Shown here one piece after another: positions 16,744-26,250 of a stretch of DNA of 64,000 nucleotides. How positions within the stretch are numbered: the first letter of the stretch is position 1; each line of letters begins with the position of its first letter. The notes below the pieces were generated by a model. That model searched no databases. It worked only from the letters and a program-made list of their open reading frames with translations, and had not been told where the DNA came from. The position numbers and the translations under genes are program-made. Source of the DNA: Ochrobactrum sp. BTU1 (GTDB lineage: Bacteria > Pseudomonadota > Alphaproteobacteria > Rhizobiales > Rhizobiaceae); contig CP076355.1 in assembly GCA_018798825.1 (NCBI GenBank), positions 774,001 through 838,000 of the forward strand. The letters run 5' to 3'.

Positions 16744-18078
16744 TTATTCCGCCGGTTCGAGAACCGGTGTGCCCTGAACGTCGAGCACCTCGCCCTTCAT
16801 CGCTGCAGCCAGCATGTCGGTGTCGAGTTCGTTTTCCCAACGCGCAACAACGATGGTTGCAACGGCATTGCCGACGAGATTGGTCAATGCACGGCATTCC
16901 GACATGAAGCGATCAATGCCAAGGATCAACGCCATACCTGCGACTGGTACTGCCGGAACAACCGAAAGAGTTGCAGCAAGCGTGATGAAGCCTGCGCCTG
17001 TGATCCCAGCGGCGCCCTTCGAGCTAAGCATTGCTACGAGAAGCAGCAGAATCTGATCACTAAGCGAAAGCGGGATATCCGTTGCCTGTGCGATGAACAG
17101 TGCGGCAAGCGTCATATAGATATTCGTGCCATCAAGGTTGAACGAATAGCCAGTTGGAATGACAAGGCCCACGACCGAGCGCTTACAGCCCGCTTTTTCC
17201 ATCTTGTCCATAAGGCTCGGCAAAGCAGCTTCTGACGATGAAGTGCCAAGCACAAGCAGGAGCTCTTCTTTAATGTAGCGAATGAGCGCCACGATTGAGA
17301 AGCCGTTATAGCGTGCGACCGCGCCAAGCACGAACAGAACAAATAGCAGAGCTGTGATGTAGAACGTCGCGATCAGCAAGGCCAGATTGGCAATCGAGCC
17401 GATACCATATTTGCCGATAGTGAAAGCCATGGCACCGAAGGCACCAATCGGAGCCGCCTTCATCAGGATCGAAACCAGCTTGAAGACAGGTGCTGTGAGC
17501 ATTTGTAGGAAGTCGGTGACTGGCTTGCCTTTATCGCCAACCATGGCGAGCGAAATACCAAACAGGACCGAGAAGAAAAGAACCTGAAGGATATCGCCAG
17601 ACGCGAAGGCTCCAACGATGGTGGTTGGGATTATGTTGCTCAGAAAGCCGGTAATCGTCTGTTCATGAGCTTTTTCGGCGTAGTTTGCAACCGCCTTCGG
17701 ATCGAGCGACGAAGGATCGATGTGCATTCCGGCGCCCGGCTGCACAACATTGGCAACGATGAGGCCAATGATCAAAGCGAGCGTCGAAAACGCGAGGAAA
17801 TAGATCATGGCTTTACCGGCCACGCGTCCCACCTTCTTCATGTCAGTCATGCCAGCGATACCGGTCGCGACGGTCAGGAAAATTACCGGCGCAATGATCA
17901 TCTTCACCAGCTTGATGAAAGCGTCACCTAACGGCTTTAGCTGCGTGCCAAGCTCTGGGTAAAAATGGCCGAGAAGAATACCGGCAGCAATGGCTACCAG
18001 AACCTGCACGTAGAGGTGTTTATAAAAAGGAATTGGACGGCGTGGCTCGGCCACAGCGCCTGACTGTACGGAAATCAT
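16744..18078 (-). CDS. dctA: C4-dicarboxylate/proton symporter DctA
   Basis: A 444-residue inner-membrane transporter of the dicarboxylate/amino acid:cation symporter family. Typical segments are [36 protein letters not shown] (the serine-rich re-entrant loop) and [18 protein letters not shown]. It takes up succinate, fumarate and malate. The frame is open from 18177, but GGAGGA lies 5 nt before the ATG at 18076-18078 and the family starts here. It is divergent from dctBD. A perfect sigma-54 promoter lies about 95-110 bp upstream. Confidence 0.94.
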   Translation of the reverse strand: MISVQSGAVAEPRRPIPFYKHLYVQVLVAIAAGILLGHFYPELGTQLKPLGDAFIKLVKMIIAPVIFLTVATGIAGMTDMKKVGRVAGKAMIYFLAFSTLALIIGLIVANVVQPGAGMHIDPSSLDPKAVANYAEKAHEQTITGFLSNIIPTTIVGAFASGDILQVLFFSVLFGISLAMVGDKGKPVTDFLQMLTAPVFKLVSILMKAAPIGAFGAMAFTIGKYGIGSIANLALLIATFYITALLFVLFVLGAVARYNGFSIVALIRYIKEELLLVLGTSSSEAALPSLMDKMEKAGCKRSVVGLVIPTGYSFNLDGTNIYMTLAALFIAQATDIPLSLSDQILLLLVAMLSSKGAAGITGAGFITLAATLSVVPAVPVAGMALILGIDRFMSECRALTNLVGNAVATIVVARWENELDTDMLAAAMKGEVLDVQGTPVLEPAE

Positions 18079-18172
18079 GATGTCCTCCATTCGGCCCAGT
18101 CCGGATCTCATCCGGCCTCCCGAGCCATTCGCCTGTCGTTCAACAGCTTCCGCTGCTGTTGACAAAATGATC

Positions 18173-18188
18173 TGCAAGCTGCGTGCCA
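18173..18188 (-). promoter_or_regulatory. Sigma-54 (-24/-12) promoter of dctA
   Basis: Read on the minus strand, the sequence is TGGCACG, 4 nt, TTGCA, which matches the RpoN consensus exactly. The adjacent dctD gene encodes the enhancer-binding activator. Confidence 0.93.
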
Positions 18189-18262
18189 GTTCCCGCCTTT
18201 GGATTTAAGTGTCTGAAAAAAATTATATATTAGCAATTAATTGGGACGAATTTCTGCTTAAT

Positions 18263-18280
18263 TGTGCGAATTATCGCACA
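18263..18280. promoter_or_regulatory. Candidate DctD upstream activator site 1
   Basis: TGTGCGA-ATTA-TCGCACA is a perfect 18-bp palindrome about 75 bp upstream of the sigma-54 promoter, in the normal place for an enhancer site. Confidence 0.75.
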
Positions 18281-18297
18281 TATTGCTTTTCATGCAG

Positions 18298-18313
18298 TGT
18301 GAAATAATGCACA
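18298..18313. promoter_or_regulatory. Candidate DctD upstream activator site 2
   Basis: TGTG-8 nt-CACA, a shorter relative of site 1, ends 9 bp before the dctB start codon. It could serve cooperative DctD binding and autoregulation of dctBD. Confidence 0.55.
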
Positions 18314-18322
18314 ATTGACGCC

Positions 18323-20179
18323 ATGAAAGAAGCGTCTGTTTCTACAATTGAAGCAAATCCGCCTCCCACCAATAACCGCCGGACATGGTGGGTATTTGGC
18401 GCATTTTGTGCAGTTGTTTTTGCACTCGCTTTCTGGATGGTGGGCGATGCTACGCGTGATCGCGCATTGCTTTCACTGGGTGAGCAGACCCGGATCGATG
18501 CAAATCTGAATACGGCCCTCCTGCGAACCGTTCTTGAGAAACAACGAGCGCTGCCTCTGGTTCTTTCCAAAGACAAAGAGCTTGCCGACGCGCTTGCAAT
18601 GCCGAGTGCTGTGGCCATCGATCAGCTCAACCGAAAGCTAGAGGCGCTTGCTGAAGGCACACAAGCAGCGGTGATCTATCTTGTTGGTCTTCATGGCTAT
18701 GCAATCTCCGCTAGTAACTGGCGCGAGCCTGACAGCTTTGTCGGTAATGATTATAAGTTCAGGCCTTATTTCAACGACGCTTTGAAGAACACGAATGCCG
18801 AATATTTTGCGCTTGGTAATGTCAGCTTGCGGCCTGGCCTTTATATTTCGCGTCGTGTGGATGGGCCAAATGGGCCACTTGGTGTTGTTGTGGTGAAACT
18901 GTCGTTCGATCAGCTGGAAAGCGATTGGAATGAAACTGGCCGCCCGACTTTCGTTACAGATAATCGAAGTATAGTGCTGATCACCACCATCCCCTCATGG
19001 CGGTTTATGACCATTGGTGAGCTTCGGTCTCAAATAGTTGAAACCATTCGCAACAGTCTACAGTTTGGTGACGCGCCTCTTAAACCTCTGCCGCTTTCGC
19101 TAAAGCCTGTGGCGGGAGACGATATGGTGCTAGTTGATGCTATTCTGCCGGGGTCGGCAAGGAGCACAGATTTTCTGGCAATCCGCTCGCACGTTCCAAG
19201 CACACCTTGGCTAATGTATAGCCTCGCGCCGATCAGGCAGCCTGTAGACGCGGCAATACGTGAGGCACGCCTTATCGCTTTCATTATTTTGGCGAGTATT
19301 GCTACTCTGGCCGGTATTCTGCTACGCCGCCGCCAGCGTGTTGTTGCACGTATTGCCGATGCGCAACGCCGACAAATTGAACTCGAACAACGTGTAGCGG
19401 AGCGAACGCTTGATCTCATTGCAGCGCGCGACCGACTGGAGTCCGAGATAAACGAGCACCATAAAACCGAAGGCATGTTGCAAGGCGTACAGCAGGATCT
19501 GGTACATGCAAACCGCTTGGCGATTATGGGACAAGTTGCGGCTGGCGTTGCACATGAAATCAACCAGCCCGTCGCGACAATCCGCGCTTATGCCGATAAT
19601 GCACGGACGTTTCTTGATCGCAAGCGACTGGATGATGCGGCGGAAAACCTTTCGGAAATCGCCGCTCTTACCGAACGTATTGGTACGATCACCGGTGATC
19701 TTCGCGCCTTTGCACGTAAAGGACATCGTGCTTCAGAACGAGTGCCGCTAGCTCAGGTGATTTCAGGGGCAATTGTCCTTTTGCGCAGTCGCTTTTCAGG
19801 AAGTATGGATCAGCTAGATATCGAGCTTCCCGCGCCAGATCTTTGTGTTTTCGGTCATTCGATCAGACTTGAGCAGGTTCTCATAAATCTGTTTCAGAAT
19901 GCGCTGGAAGCAGTTGAAAACAAAGGAGATGATGGACGCATAGAAGTCCGAACAAAAGCTCTTTCGAAGAGTGTTTTACTCACGGTTTCTGATAATGGTC
20001 CGGGCATTCCGCAGCATATTCTCGATAATCTATTCACGCCATTCAATACATCCAAGGAAAGAGGCCTTGGGCTTGGACTCGTGATCGCCAAGGAAATTCT
20101 AACCGATTATGGTAGCAAGATTTCAGTAAAAAGCAGTGCAAATGGCACTCTATTCCGTGTGGAATTTAAGAAAGCATGA
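18323..20179 (+). CDS. dctB: C4-dicarboxylate sensor histidine kinase DctB
   Basis: 618 residues. A first transmembrane helix (about residues 18-40), a periplasmic sensor domain with the tandem-PAS/dCache character of DctB, a second helix (about residues 310-328), a coiled linker with [16 protein letters not shown] and the HisKA box [19 protein letters not shown]. The phosphorylated histidine is His411. The ATPase part shows [17 protein letters not shown] and [13 protein letters not shown]. It phosphorylates DctD in response to dicarboxylates. The stop codon overlaps the dctD start (ATGA), so the two are translationally coupled. Confidence 0.93.
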   Translation: MKEASVSTIEANPPPTNNRRTWWVFGAFCAVVFALAFWMVGDATRDRALLSLGEQTRIDANLNTALLRTVLEKQRALPLVLSKDKELADALAMPSAVAIDQLNRKLEALAEGTQAAVIYLVGLHGYAISASNWREPDSFVGNDYKFRPYFNDALKNTNAEYFALGNVSLRPGLYISRRVDGPNGPLGVVVVKLSFDQLESDWNETGRPTFVTDNRSIVLITTIPSWRFMTIGELRSQIVETIRNSLQFGDAPLKPLPLSLKPVAGDDMVLVDAILPGSARSTDFLAIRSHVPSTPWLMYSLAPIRQPVDAAIREARLIAFIILASIATLAGILLRRRQRVVARIADAQRRQIELEQRVAERTLDLIAARDRLESEINEHHKTEGMLQGVQQDLVHANRLAIMGQVAAGVAHEINQPVATIRAYADNARTFLDRKRLDDAAENLSEIAALTERIGTITGDLRAFARKGHRASERVPLAQVISGAIVLLRSRFSGSMDQLDIELPAPDLCVFGHSIRLEQVLINLFQNALEAVENKGDDGRIEVRTKALSKSVLLTVSDNGPGIPQHILDNLFTPFNTSKERGLGLGLVIAKEILTDYGSKISVKSSANGTLFRVEFKKA

Positions 20180-21516
20180 TGAATATTCCGGTCATACTCG
20201 TCGATGACGACAAAGCATTACGCCGAGCAACCAGACAAACATTGGAGCTTGCGGGTTATGAAGTGCTGGATTTTGGCAGCGCCAGCGAGGCGCTAAATGC
20301 AATCAACTCCTCATTCGAAGGTGTGATCGTTACAGATGTGCGTATGCCGCAGATCGACGGCTTGGAGCTTTTCGCCCGAATCCGCGAAATCGACGCCGAT
20401 TTACCGGTCATCTTGATTACTGGTCATGGCGACATTCCAATGGCCGTCCGGGCCATTCAGAATGGTGCCTACGACTTTATCGCCAAGCCTTTTGCAACCG
20501 ACAGACTGGTTCATAGTGTGTTGCGTGCGGGCGAGCACCGAAAACTTGTTCTGGAAAATCGCAGCCTACGCCATTTGGCGGATGAAGCACAGAACGACAT
20601 GCCACTGATCGGCCAGACGCCAGCAATTGAAAATCTGCGCCGCACGATCCGAGATATCGCTGATACGGATGTCGATGTGCTCATTGCAGGAGAAACCGGC
20701 AGCGGCAAAGAAGTCGTCGCTCAGTTACTGCATGATTGGGGCCGCAGAAAAAAAGGAAACTTCGTTGCGCTTAATTGCGGTGCTCTACCTGAAACCGTCA
20801 TTGAAAGCGAGCTGTTCGGTCATGAGGCAGGAGCTTTCACTGGAGCGCAGAAAAAGCGCGTCGGGCGCATCGAACACGCGAGTGGCGGTACTCTCTTTCT
20901 TGATGAAATCGAAAGTATGCCTGCGGCAACTCAGGTGAAACTTCTGCGTGTTCTGGAAATGCGTGAGATCACGCCTCTTGGTACGAATGAAGTCCGTCCG
21001 GTCAATCTTCGTGTTGTAGCGGCTGCAAAGATCGATCTCGGCGATCCTCAGCAACGGGGTGATTTTCGCGAAGACCTTTATTATCGGCTGAACGTGGTTA
21101 CGCTGACGATTCCACCACTACGGGAAAGGCGTGAAGATATTCCCCTGCTCTTCTCACATTTTTTGGCGCGCGCAGCTCGACGTTTTAATCGGGACATTCC
21201 AGTTCTGGATGCCGCTACACATCGCCATCTGATGGAACACAACTGGCCTGGCAACGTTCGAGAACTCGTGCATTTTGCCGAGCGATTTTCTCTTGGTGTT
21301 ATGACACCTGTGAAGACAGTTCCTGTTCTGGACGATCAAGCTACGCTGCCAAAACGGCTTGAGCGTTACGAAGCTTCACTGATCCGTGAAACCCTCGCAG
21401 AGCATAATGGCGATGTTCAGCAGACACTGGAATCTCTCGGTATTCCGCGCAAAACATTCTATGACAAAATGCAACGACACGGGATAAACCGTGCAGACTA
21501 CAAGTCCGAAGCTTGA
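20176..21516 (+). CDS. dctD: Sigma-54-dependent response regulator DctD
   Basis: 446 residues in the NtrC order. Receiver domain with the phospho-acceptor Asp54 in VIVTDVRMP, an AAA+ domain with Walker A GETGSGKE, the sigma-54-contacting GAFTGA loop and Walker B TLFLDEIE, then a C-terminal Fis-type helix-turn-helix ([20 protein letters not shown]). It activates dctA from the RpoN promoter. ATG codons at 20176 and 20179 are both possible starts. It converges on the FhuC-type gene with only 12 bp between them. Confidence 0.95.
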   Translation: MMNIPVILVDDDKALRRATRQTLELAGYEVLDFGSASEALNAINSSFEGVIVTDVRMPQIDGLELFARIREIDADLPVILITGHGDIPMAVRAIQNGAYDFIAKPFATDRLVHSVLRAGEHRKLVLENRSLRHLADEAQNDMPLIGQTPAIENLRRTIRDIADTDVDVLIAGETGSGKEVVAQLLHDWGRRKKGNFVALNCGALPETVIESELFGHEAGAFTGAQKKRVGRIEHASGGTLFLDEIESMPAATQVKLLRVLEMREITPLGTNEVRPVNLRVVAAAKIDLGDPQQRGDFREDLYYRLNVVTLTIPPLRERREDIPLLFSHFLARAARRFNRDIPVLDAATHRHLMEHNWPGNVRELVHFAERFSLGVMTPVKTVPVLDDQATLPKRLERYEASLIRETLAEHNGDVQQTLESLGIPRKTFYDKMQRHGINRADYKSEA

Positions 21517-21528
21517 ATATTTAGCTGA

Positions 21529-22308
21529 TTATCGCGGTGCGGCAATCAAATGTCCTGTCGACGCATGCCGCATGACATCCATCGGAATGCCGTAAATCTC
21601 TTCGAGCTGTTCTGGCACCATAATACCGGTTGGCGTCGACTGCGCGATAAGACGACCGCTATGCAGCGCAAACACTGCGTCACAGAAACGGGAAGCCATG
21701 TTGACGTCGTGAAGGACAACAAACACACTTAGTTTTTTCTCGTGCGATAGTTTCTGCACAAGTGAAAGCACTTCGATCTGATGCGCGATATCCAAAGCTG
21801 ATGTTGGTTCGTCGAGCAACAGGCATTCGGCATCTTGTGCAACCAGCATGGCAAGCCATACGCGCTGCCGTTCGCCCCCTGAAAGCGTATCGACCATACG
21901 GTCGGCGAAAGGCGCGATTCCTGTGAGATCGATGGCTTCTTCAACCTTTTGGCGGTCAACGGTTCCGAAGCGACCAAGAGCGCCATGCCATGGGTATCGA
22001 CCAAGCGCTACCAACTCTTTTACTAGCATGCCGGATGCCGAAGCTGTTTGCTGAGGCAAATAGGCGAGCTTGCGAGCAAACTCACGGTCGCCCCACTCAT
22101 TCAATGGCTTGCCTGCAAAGCGCACCATCCCGCCTGATGCCGGATGCTGTCGCGCCAGAATTTTCAGCAAGGTGGACTTGCCCGATCCGTTATGACCAAT
22201 GAGCGCTGTTAGGCTTGCCGCTTGGATCGACATTGTCAGGGGCTGCAGCAAAGTGCGCCCTGGTACAGCGAAGCTGACATTCTCAAGTTCAAACAATGCG
22301 GAAGTCAT
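21529..22308 (-). CDS. Iron-siderophore ABC transporter ATP-binding protein (FhuC/FecE type)
   Basis: A 259-residue ATPase with Walker A ([15 protein letters not shown]), signature LSGGERQRVWLAM, Walker B CLLLDEPTSALD and the H-loop VLHDVNMA. YLPQQTASASGMLVKELVALGRYPWHG is characteristic of FhuC/FepC/BtuD-like subunits. The frame is open to 22371, but the ATG at 22306-22308 gives the normal N-terminus (MTSALFELENVSF). No permease (FhuB) or periplasmic binding gene adjoins it, so it must work with partners encoded elsewhere. It is divergent from the AraC regulator and next to a siderophore receptor, which supports an iron role. Confidence 0.86.
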   Translation of the reverse strand: MTSALFELENVSFAVPGRTLLQPLTMSIQAASLTALIGHNGSGKSTLLKILARQHPASGGMVRFAGKPLNEWGDREFARKLAYLPQQTASASGMLVKELVALGRYPWHGALGRFGTVDRQKVEEAIDLTGIAPFADRMVDTLSGGERQRVWLAMLVAQDAECLLLDEPTSALDIAHQIEVLSLVQKLSHEKKLSVFVVLHDVNMASRFCDAVFALHSGRLIAQSTPTGIMVPEQLEEIYGIPMDVMRHASTGHLIAAPR

Positions 22309-22414
22309 CAATTTATCCCGTTTTCGGATAGCAGCTCTGCATTTAAGCAGCATTTCGGCGGTTGATAGCAAAACCTGACGAAGATATACATATTAAAATT
22401 GCTTAATCAGGAAA

Positions 22415-23296
22415 ATGCTATTGGACTTCCATCCGCATATGACAAGCCGCATTGAGGACGTCCGTTTGCTGGACGATCTTCATTATCGTGTCTGGAATGG
22501 CGCGATTGCAGATGTGTGGACGGTCGAATGTGGTCCTGGAGCGCGGGGTGAGTATGTCTCGCAGGCACCGCGGCTTTTTCTGGTGCTTGAAAGTCGTGGG
22601 GAACTTGCGATCCGGCCTGAGCAAAATGATCGCACAATCGTGCAAAACACCGAACAGCCACGACTTTGCTATATTCCGGCAGGAATGACGATCTGGAGCC
22701 GTGTCACGCGACCCGGAAAACTACGACATCTCGACCTGCATCTGGATACGACTGTCCTTCAACAACGACTTGGAGGTGCGCTAAGTAAAAGTAATTTGGA
22801 GCGTCCTCGTCTCCTCTTCTCAAACTCAAAGATTCAGCAGATCGGATCCTTGTTGGCGGATGAATGCCTTTCACCCGAACCGCTTCACGATCTTTATGGT
22901 GAAGGTCTTATCAACGCGCTTGTCAGCGAATTGTTCGATGTCCGCCGGGATGTTCCATCGCGAAGTAGCAAACTGTCACCATGGCAGTTGCGCCGCGTTA
23001 CAGATTTCATCGAAGATAATTATCACCGGATCATCCGTCTTCAGGAGCTCGCATCGCTGGCTGAGCTTTCAGAATCTTATTTCTGCAGCGCATTCAAAGC
23101 TTCGACCGGAATCTCCCCTCATGCATGGCAAATGAAGCGACGTATTGAGCGTGCGCAGGGGTTTCTTTTGCAGCCCCGTGCATCATTGCCGCATATTGCC
23201 ATGATTACCGGGTTTTCGGATCAGGCGCATTTTACGCGCGTATTCAAGAAGTTGACAGGGACTACGCCTGCAGCCTGGCTGCGTTTGCAGGCCTGA
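22415..23296 (+). CDS. AraC family transcriptional regulator of the siderophore locus
   Basis: 293 residues. An N-terminal effector domain of about 190 residues is followed by the AraC double helix-turn-helix (LQELASLAELSESYFCSAFKAS, then IAMITGFSDQAHFTRVFKK and TPAAWL). The C-terminal half carries the full AraC signature. It lies between the FhuC-type ATPase and the TonB receptor. By analogy with PchR/YbtA-type regulators it probably activates the receptor when the siderophore is present. The start at 22415 is preferred; an ATG at 22439 is also in frame. Confidence 0.87.
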   Translation: MLLDFHPHMTSRIEDVRLLDDLHYRVWNGAIADVWTVECGPGARGEYVSQAPRLFLVLESRGELAIRPEQNDRTIVQNTEQPRLCYIPAGMTIWSRVTRPGKLRHLDLHLDTTVLQQRLGGALSKSNLERPRLLFSNSKIQQIGSLLADECLSPEPLHDLYGEGLINALVSELFDVRRDVPSRSSKLSPWQLRRVTDFIEDNYHRIIRLQELASLAELSESYFCSAFKASTGISPHAWQMKRRIERAQGFLLQPRASLPHIAMITGFSDQAHFTRVFKKLTGTTPAAWLRLQA

Positions 23297-23376
23297 TAGA
23301 GGCCCAGTATATTAGCGAAATTTCATTCAATTAGGCGTAATAACGATCAATCTTCACGCCATATCCTGATGTAAAC

Positions 23377-23389
23377 ACTCATATTAATT
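23377..23389. promoter_or_regulatory. Shared 13-mer upstream of the siderophore receptor
   Basis: ACTCATATTAATT occurs here and again at 31525-31537, upstream of the haem receptor gene. A related CATATTAAAATTG lies at 22389-22401 between the ATPase and AraC genes. It may be an iron-regulator binding site; the regulator is not identified. Confidence 0.4.
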
Positions 23390-23496
23390 TGCTGCGTCGA
23401 ACGATCGGCGCAATTATAGTGCCAGCAGCTTCTTGCGATCAGAAAAGCCATTCGTTTGAAGCAAGCACTCTCCAGATTATTTGAGGGGCTGATTAC

Positions 23497-25683
23497 ATGA
23501 CGAGATCAATGAAGCTGACGCTTAAGGTGCTGCTTGCCAGCGGAACGGCTCTAGCCGTTTTGCCAATTTCGCTGATGCCTGCTGCGGCACAGGACGCCAA
23601 CACTTCAATCCGTCTTGATACGGTGGTCGTACAGACTGGCGACGGTAAGCCTTCCGATGGAACTGCACCTGTTCAGGGCTTTGTTCCCCAAGCTACAACA
23701 ACAGGCTCCAAAGATAGTGTTGCGATTGAAAAGATCCCGCAGTCTGTTGCAGTTGTTGGTCGTGACCAGATGAATGCGACAGGCGCACAGAAAATCGATG
23801 AAGCGCTGCGTTATACCGCTGGGGTCATGGGGCAGCCGTTTGGCGTCGATAACGATACAAACTGGATATATATTCGCGGCTTTGAAGCAACCCAGTACGG
23901 CACCTATCTCGATGGTTTGCAGAACTTCAGCTATGGCTTCGGTGGCTTCCTGATCGATGACTTCGGACTTGAGCGTATTGAAGTTCTACGGGGGGCTTCT
24001 TCGGCGCTTTATGGCGGCTCCAACCCCGGCGGTATCGTCAACTATATCAGCAAACGTCCTGATGGCGAGCGCACGCGTTATCTTGAGGCTGGCATTAACA
24101 GCTACGGCAATGGCTACCTTGGCTTCGATATCGGCGATAAGGCAACAGATACCGTTAATTACCGTATTAACGGCAAGATTCAGGGCGGCGACAACTACAC
24201 GGATTATTCCAAGGAATTCCGGGGCGTCATTTCGCCGAGTATTCAATACAAGCCGGATGAATCGACCAGCCTTACTATTTTGGCGAGCTATAGCCATCTT
24301 GATCTGACACATGATGGCGGTGGCTTCCTACCCTATTATGGCACCGTTGTTCCAACTGAATTCGGTAAGATTTCGCGCAAGACCAATCTGACAGAGCCGG
24401 GCCTGGATGATTATAACCGCGAGCAGGTGCAAATCGGTTATGAGTTCGAACACCAGTTCGACAATGATTGGACTGTTCGCCAGAATGTTCGTTACGGCTA
24501 TGCGCATGTGAAGGAACATAGCCTTTACGCATTCGGATATGATGGTTTCCTTGCGCAACCTACGCCTGGAAATCCATATGTGTCACGCATCAATTTCAAG
24601 CACGATACGACAATCAATACATTTCAGGCAGACAACCAGCTCGAAGGCACAGTTATAACTGGCGCCTTGACTCACAATCTTCTGTTTGGTGCTGAGTATC
24701 GTTATTTTGGTATCGACCAGATGCAGCAGTCTGGTGATGGCACGCTAATCAACCCATTTGATCCGGTATATGGCGCTACGCAGCCTACGATGCGCGATCC
24801 ATATATCGATCAGGATCTGAGCCGGAACCAGTTTGGTATCTATGCGCAGGATCGTATGGAATTTGGCGACGGCTGGATCGTTACGCTGAATGGTCGTTAT
24901 GATTATGTGACGACAAACGCGAAGGGCTTGCCGCACTACAAGGACCATAATGATCGCTTCTCAGGTCGCGCAGGTATTGGCTACGAGTTTGAAAATGGTC
25001 TCACGCCCTATGTGAGCGTCTCATCATTCTTCAACCCGGTGCTGGATGAGCTATATCGAATTGGCGATGCCCCGAACATCGTCATTACGCCAGCCAAACC
25101 TGAAACCGGTATTCAGTACGAAGTCGGCGTAAAATATCGCCCCGAACTTTTCGACGGTCTCATCACCGCATCATTCTTTGATCTCACCAAAGAAAATGTT
25201 GTGACCGGCCCATTCGGTAACAAGAGCCAGCTGGGACGCGTAAACTCCCGGGGCTTTGAGTTCGAGGTACAGGCCAATATCAATGAATCATGGAAGCTGA
25301 CGGGAGCGTTGACGGCTTATGATCTGACAGTGAAAGACGACGACGACACATCGCTCATCGGCAAGCGCCCATATCTTCTGCCAGAACAGCAGGCCTCCGT
25401 ATTCGTGGAATTTAAAGTTCCGGAAGGCGTACTTGAAGGCGTCAAGCTTGGAGGCGGTATTCGCTATGTCGGCTCTTCTTATGCCGATGCCCAGAACACG
25501 CTTAAGGTGCCTGCCGTGACTTTGGCCGACCTGAAGCTCGGCTATGAAAAGGACAATTGGGGCATTGATCTCAACGTCACAAATCTTTTCGACAAAGACT
25601 ATGTAGCTGGCTGCCAGGGCGTTTATGTTTGTGGCTATGGCGAAGGCCGTAAGGCTTTGCTCAAAGTCCATACCAAGTGGTAA
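23497..25683 (+). CDS. TonB-dependent siderophore receptor (FhuA/FoxA-like)
   Basis: 728 residues. The signal peptide ends near PAAAQ; a TonB-box-like DTVVV segment (about residue 43) follows. The plug domain has EKIPQSVAVVGRDQM and VLRGASSALYGGSNPGGIVNYISKRP. The 22-strand barrel ends in LLKVHTKW with a terminal aromatic residue, as needed for outer-membrane assembly. The plug signature is that of ferric siderophore receptors, with hydroxamate types the most similar; the ligand is not certain. A terminator follows. Confidence 0.92.
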   Translation: MTRSMKLTLKVLLASGTALAVLPISLMPAAAQDANTSIRLDTVVVQTGDGKPSDGTAPVQGFVPQATTTGSKDSVAIEKIPQSVAVVGRDQMNATGAQKIDEALRYTAGVMGQPFGVDNDTNWIYIRGFEATQYGTYLDGLQNFSYGFGGFLIDDFGLERIEVLRGASSALYGGSNPGGIVNYISKRPDGERTRYLEAGINSYGNGYLGFDIGDKATDTVNYRINGKIQGGDNYTDYSKEFRGVISPSIQYKPDESTSLTILASYSHLDLTHDGGGFLPYYGTVVPTEFGKISRKTNLTEPGLDDYNREQVQIGYEFEHQFDNDWTVRQNVRYGYAHVKEHSLYAFGYDGFLAQPTPGNPYVSRINFKHDTTINTFQADNQLEGTVITGALTHNLLFGAEYRYFGIDQMQQSGDGTLINPFDPVYGATQPTMRDPYIDQDLSRNQFGIYAQDRMEFGDGWIVTLNGRYDYVTTNAKGLPHYKDHNDRFSGRAGIGYEFENGLTPYVSVSSFFNPVLDELYRIGDAPNIVITPAKPETGIQYEVGVKYRPELFDGLITASFFDLTKENVVTGPFGNKSQLGRVNSRGFEFEVQANINESWKLTGALTAYDLTVKDDDDTSLIGKRPYLLPEQQASVFVEFKVPEGVLEGVKLGGGIRYVGSSYADAQNTLKVPAVTLADLKLGYEKDNWGIDLNVTNLFDKDYVAGCQGVYVCGYGEGRKALLKVHTKW

Positions 25684-25724
25684 AGGTCGGATAAGCCCCA
25701 AAAAGGTTGAGCTTTATATATATT

Positions 25725-25765
25725 AGCGCCCACTATTTATTCATCGTGGGCGCTATTTATTTAAG
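25725..25765 (+). terminator. Terminator of the siderophore receptor gene
   Basis: AGCGCCCAC (25725-25733) and GTGGGCGCT (25746-25754) form the stem, followed by ATTTATTT. Confidence 0.75.
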
Positions 25766-25804
25766 CTTTTATAGATAGATAAGCTTCTTTTCTAATAAAA
25801 TAAT

Positions 25805-26158
25805 TCAGGATTGCTCCATTAGAAAGTCACGTAATACGACCGCCTGATTGTGCTCGACATCTTTAGCACCAAAAAGCAAAGTGAGGCGTGCACCAGAGGC
25901 TTTTGTGAGGGCTTCTTGAATTTCCGCTTGATTGGCTTTCAGCTCGTCGCGATATTTTTCCTGAAACTCAGGCCACTTGGCAATATCATGGTCGAACCAC
26001 TTTCGAAGCTCTGTTGAAGGGGCCAAGTCTTTGGCCCAAAGACTAATTGCAGCTTTTTCTTTTGTCATCCCGCGTGGCCAAACGCGATCGGCCAAAACCC
26101 GAAAACCATCATTCGGCTGCGGTTCGTCATAAATATGTTTGATCTCGATATCGGGCAT
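25805..26158 (-). CDS. DUF488 family protein (YeaO-like)
   Basis: 117 residues with the DUF488 core: IKHIYDEP, the conserved RVLADRVWPRGMTKEKA, then WAKDLAPSTELRKWFDHD and the C-terminal RLTLLFGAKDVEHNQAVVLRDFL. The function of the family is unknown; a cytosolic role in stress or nucleic-acid chemistry has been proposed. A TTG-started extension to 26191 is possible but adds residues not seen in the family, so the ATG at 26156-26158 is used. Confidence 0.85.
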   Translation of the reverse strand: MPDIEIKHIYDEPQPNDGFRVLADRVWPRGMTKEKAAISLWAKDLAPSTELRKWFDHDIAKWPEFQEKYRDELKANQAEIQEALTKASGARLTLLFGAKDVEHNQAVVLRDFLMEQS

Positions 26159-26250
26159 GACTTGTTTCAAGACTGGTTGGTCAGGAAACAATAGGTCTAT
26201 TCACGTCGAGAGCAAGCCCCCGATGATTGTAACGGATCAAAGTCCAAGCT

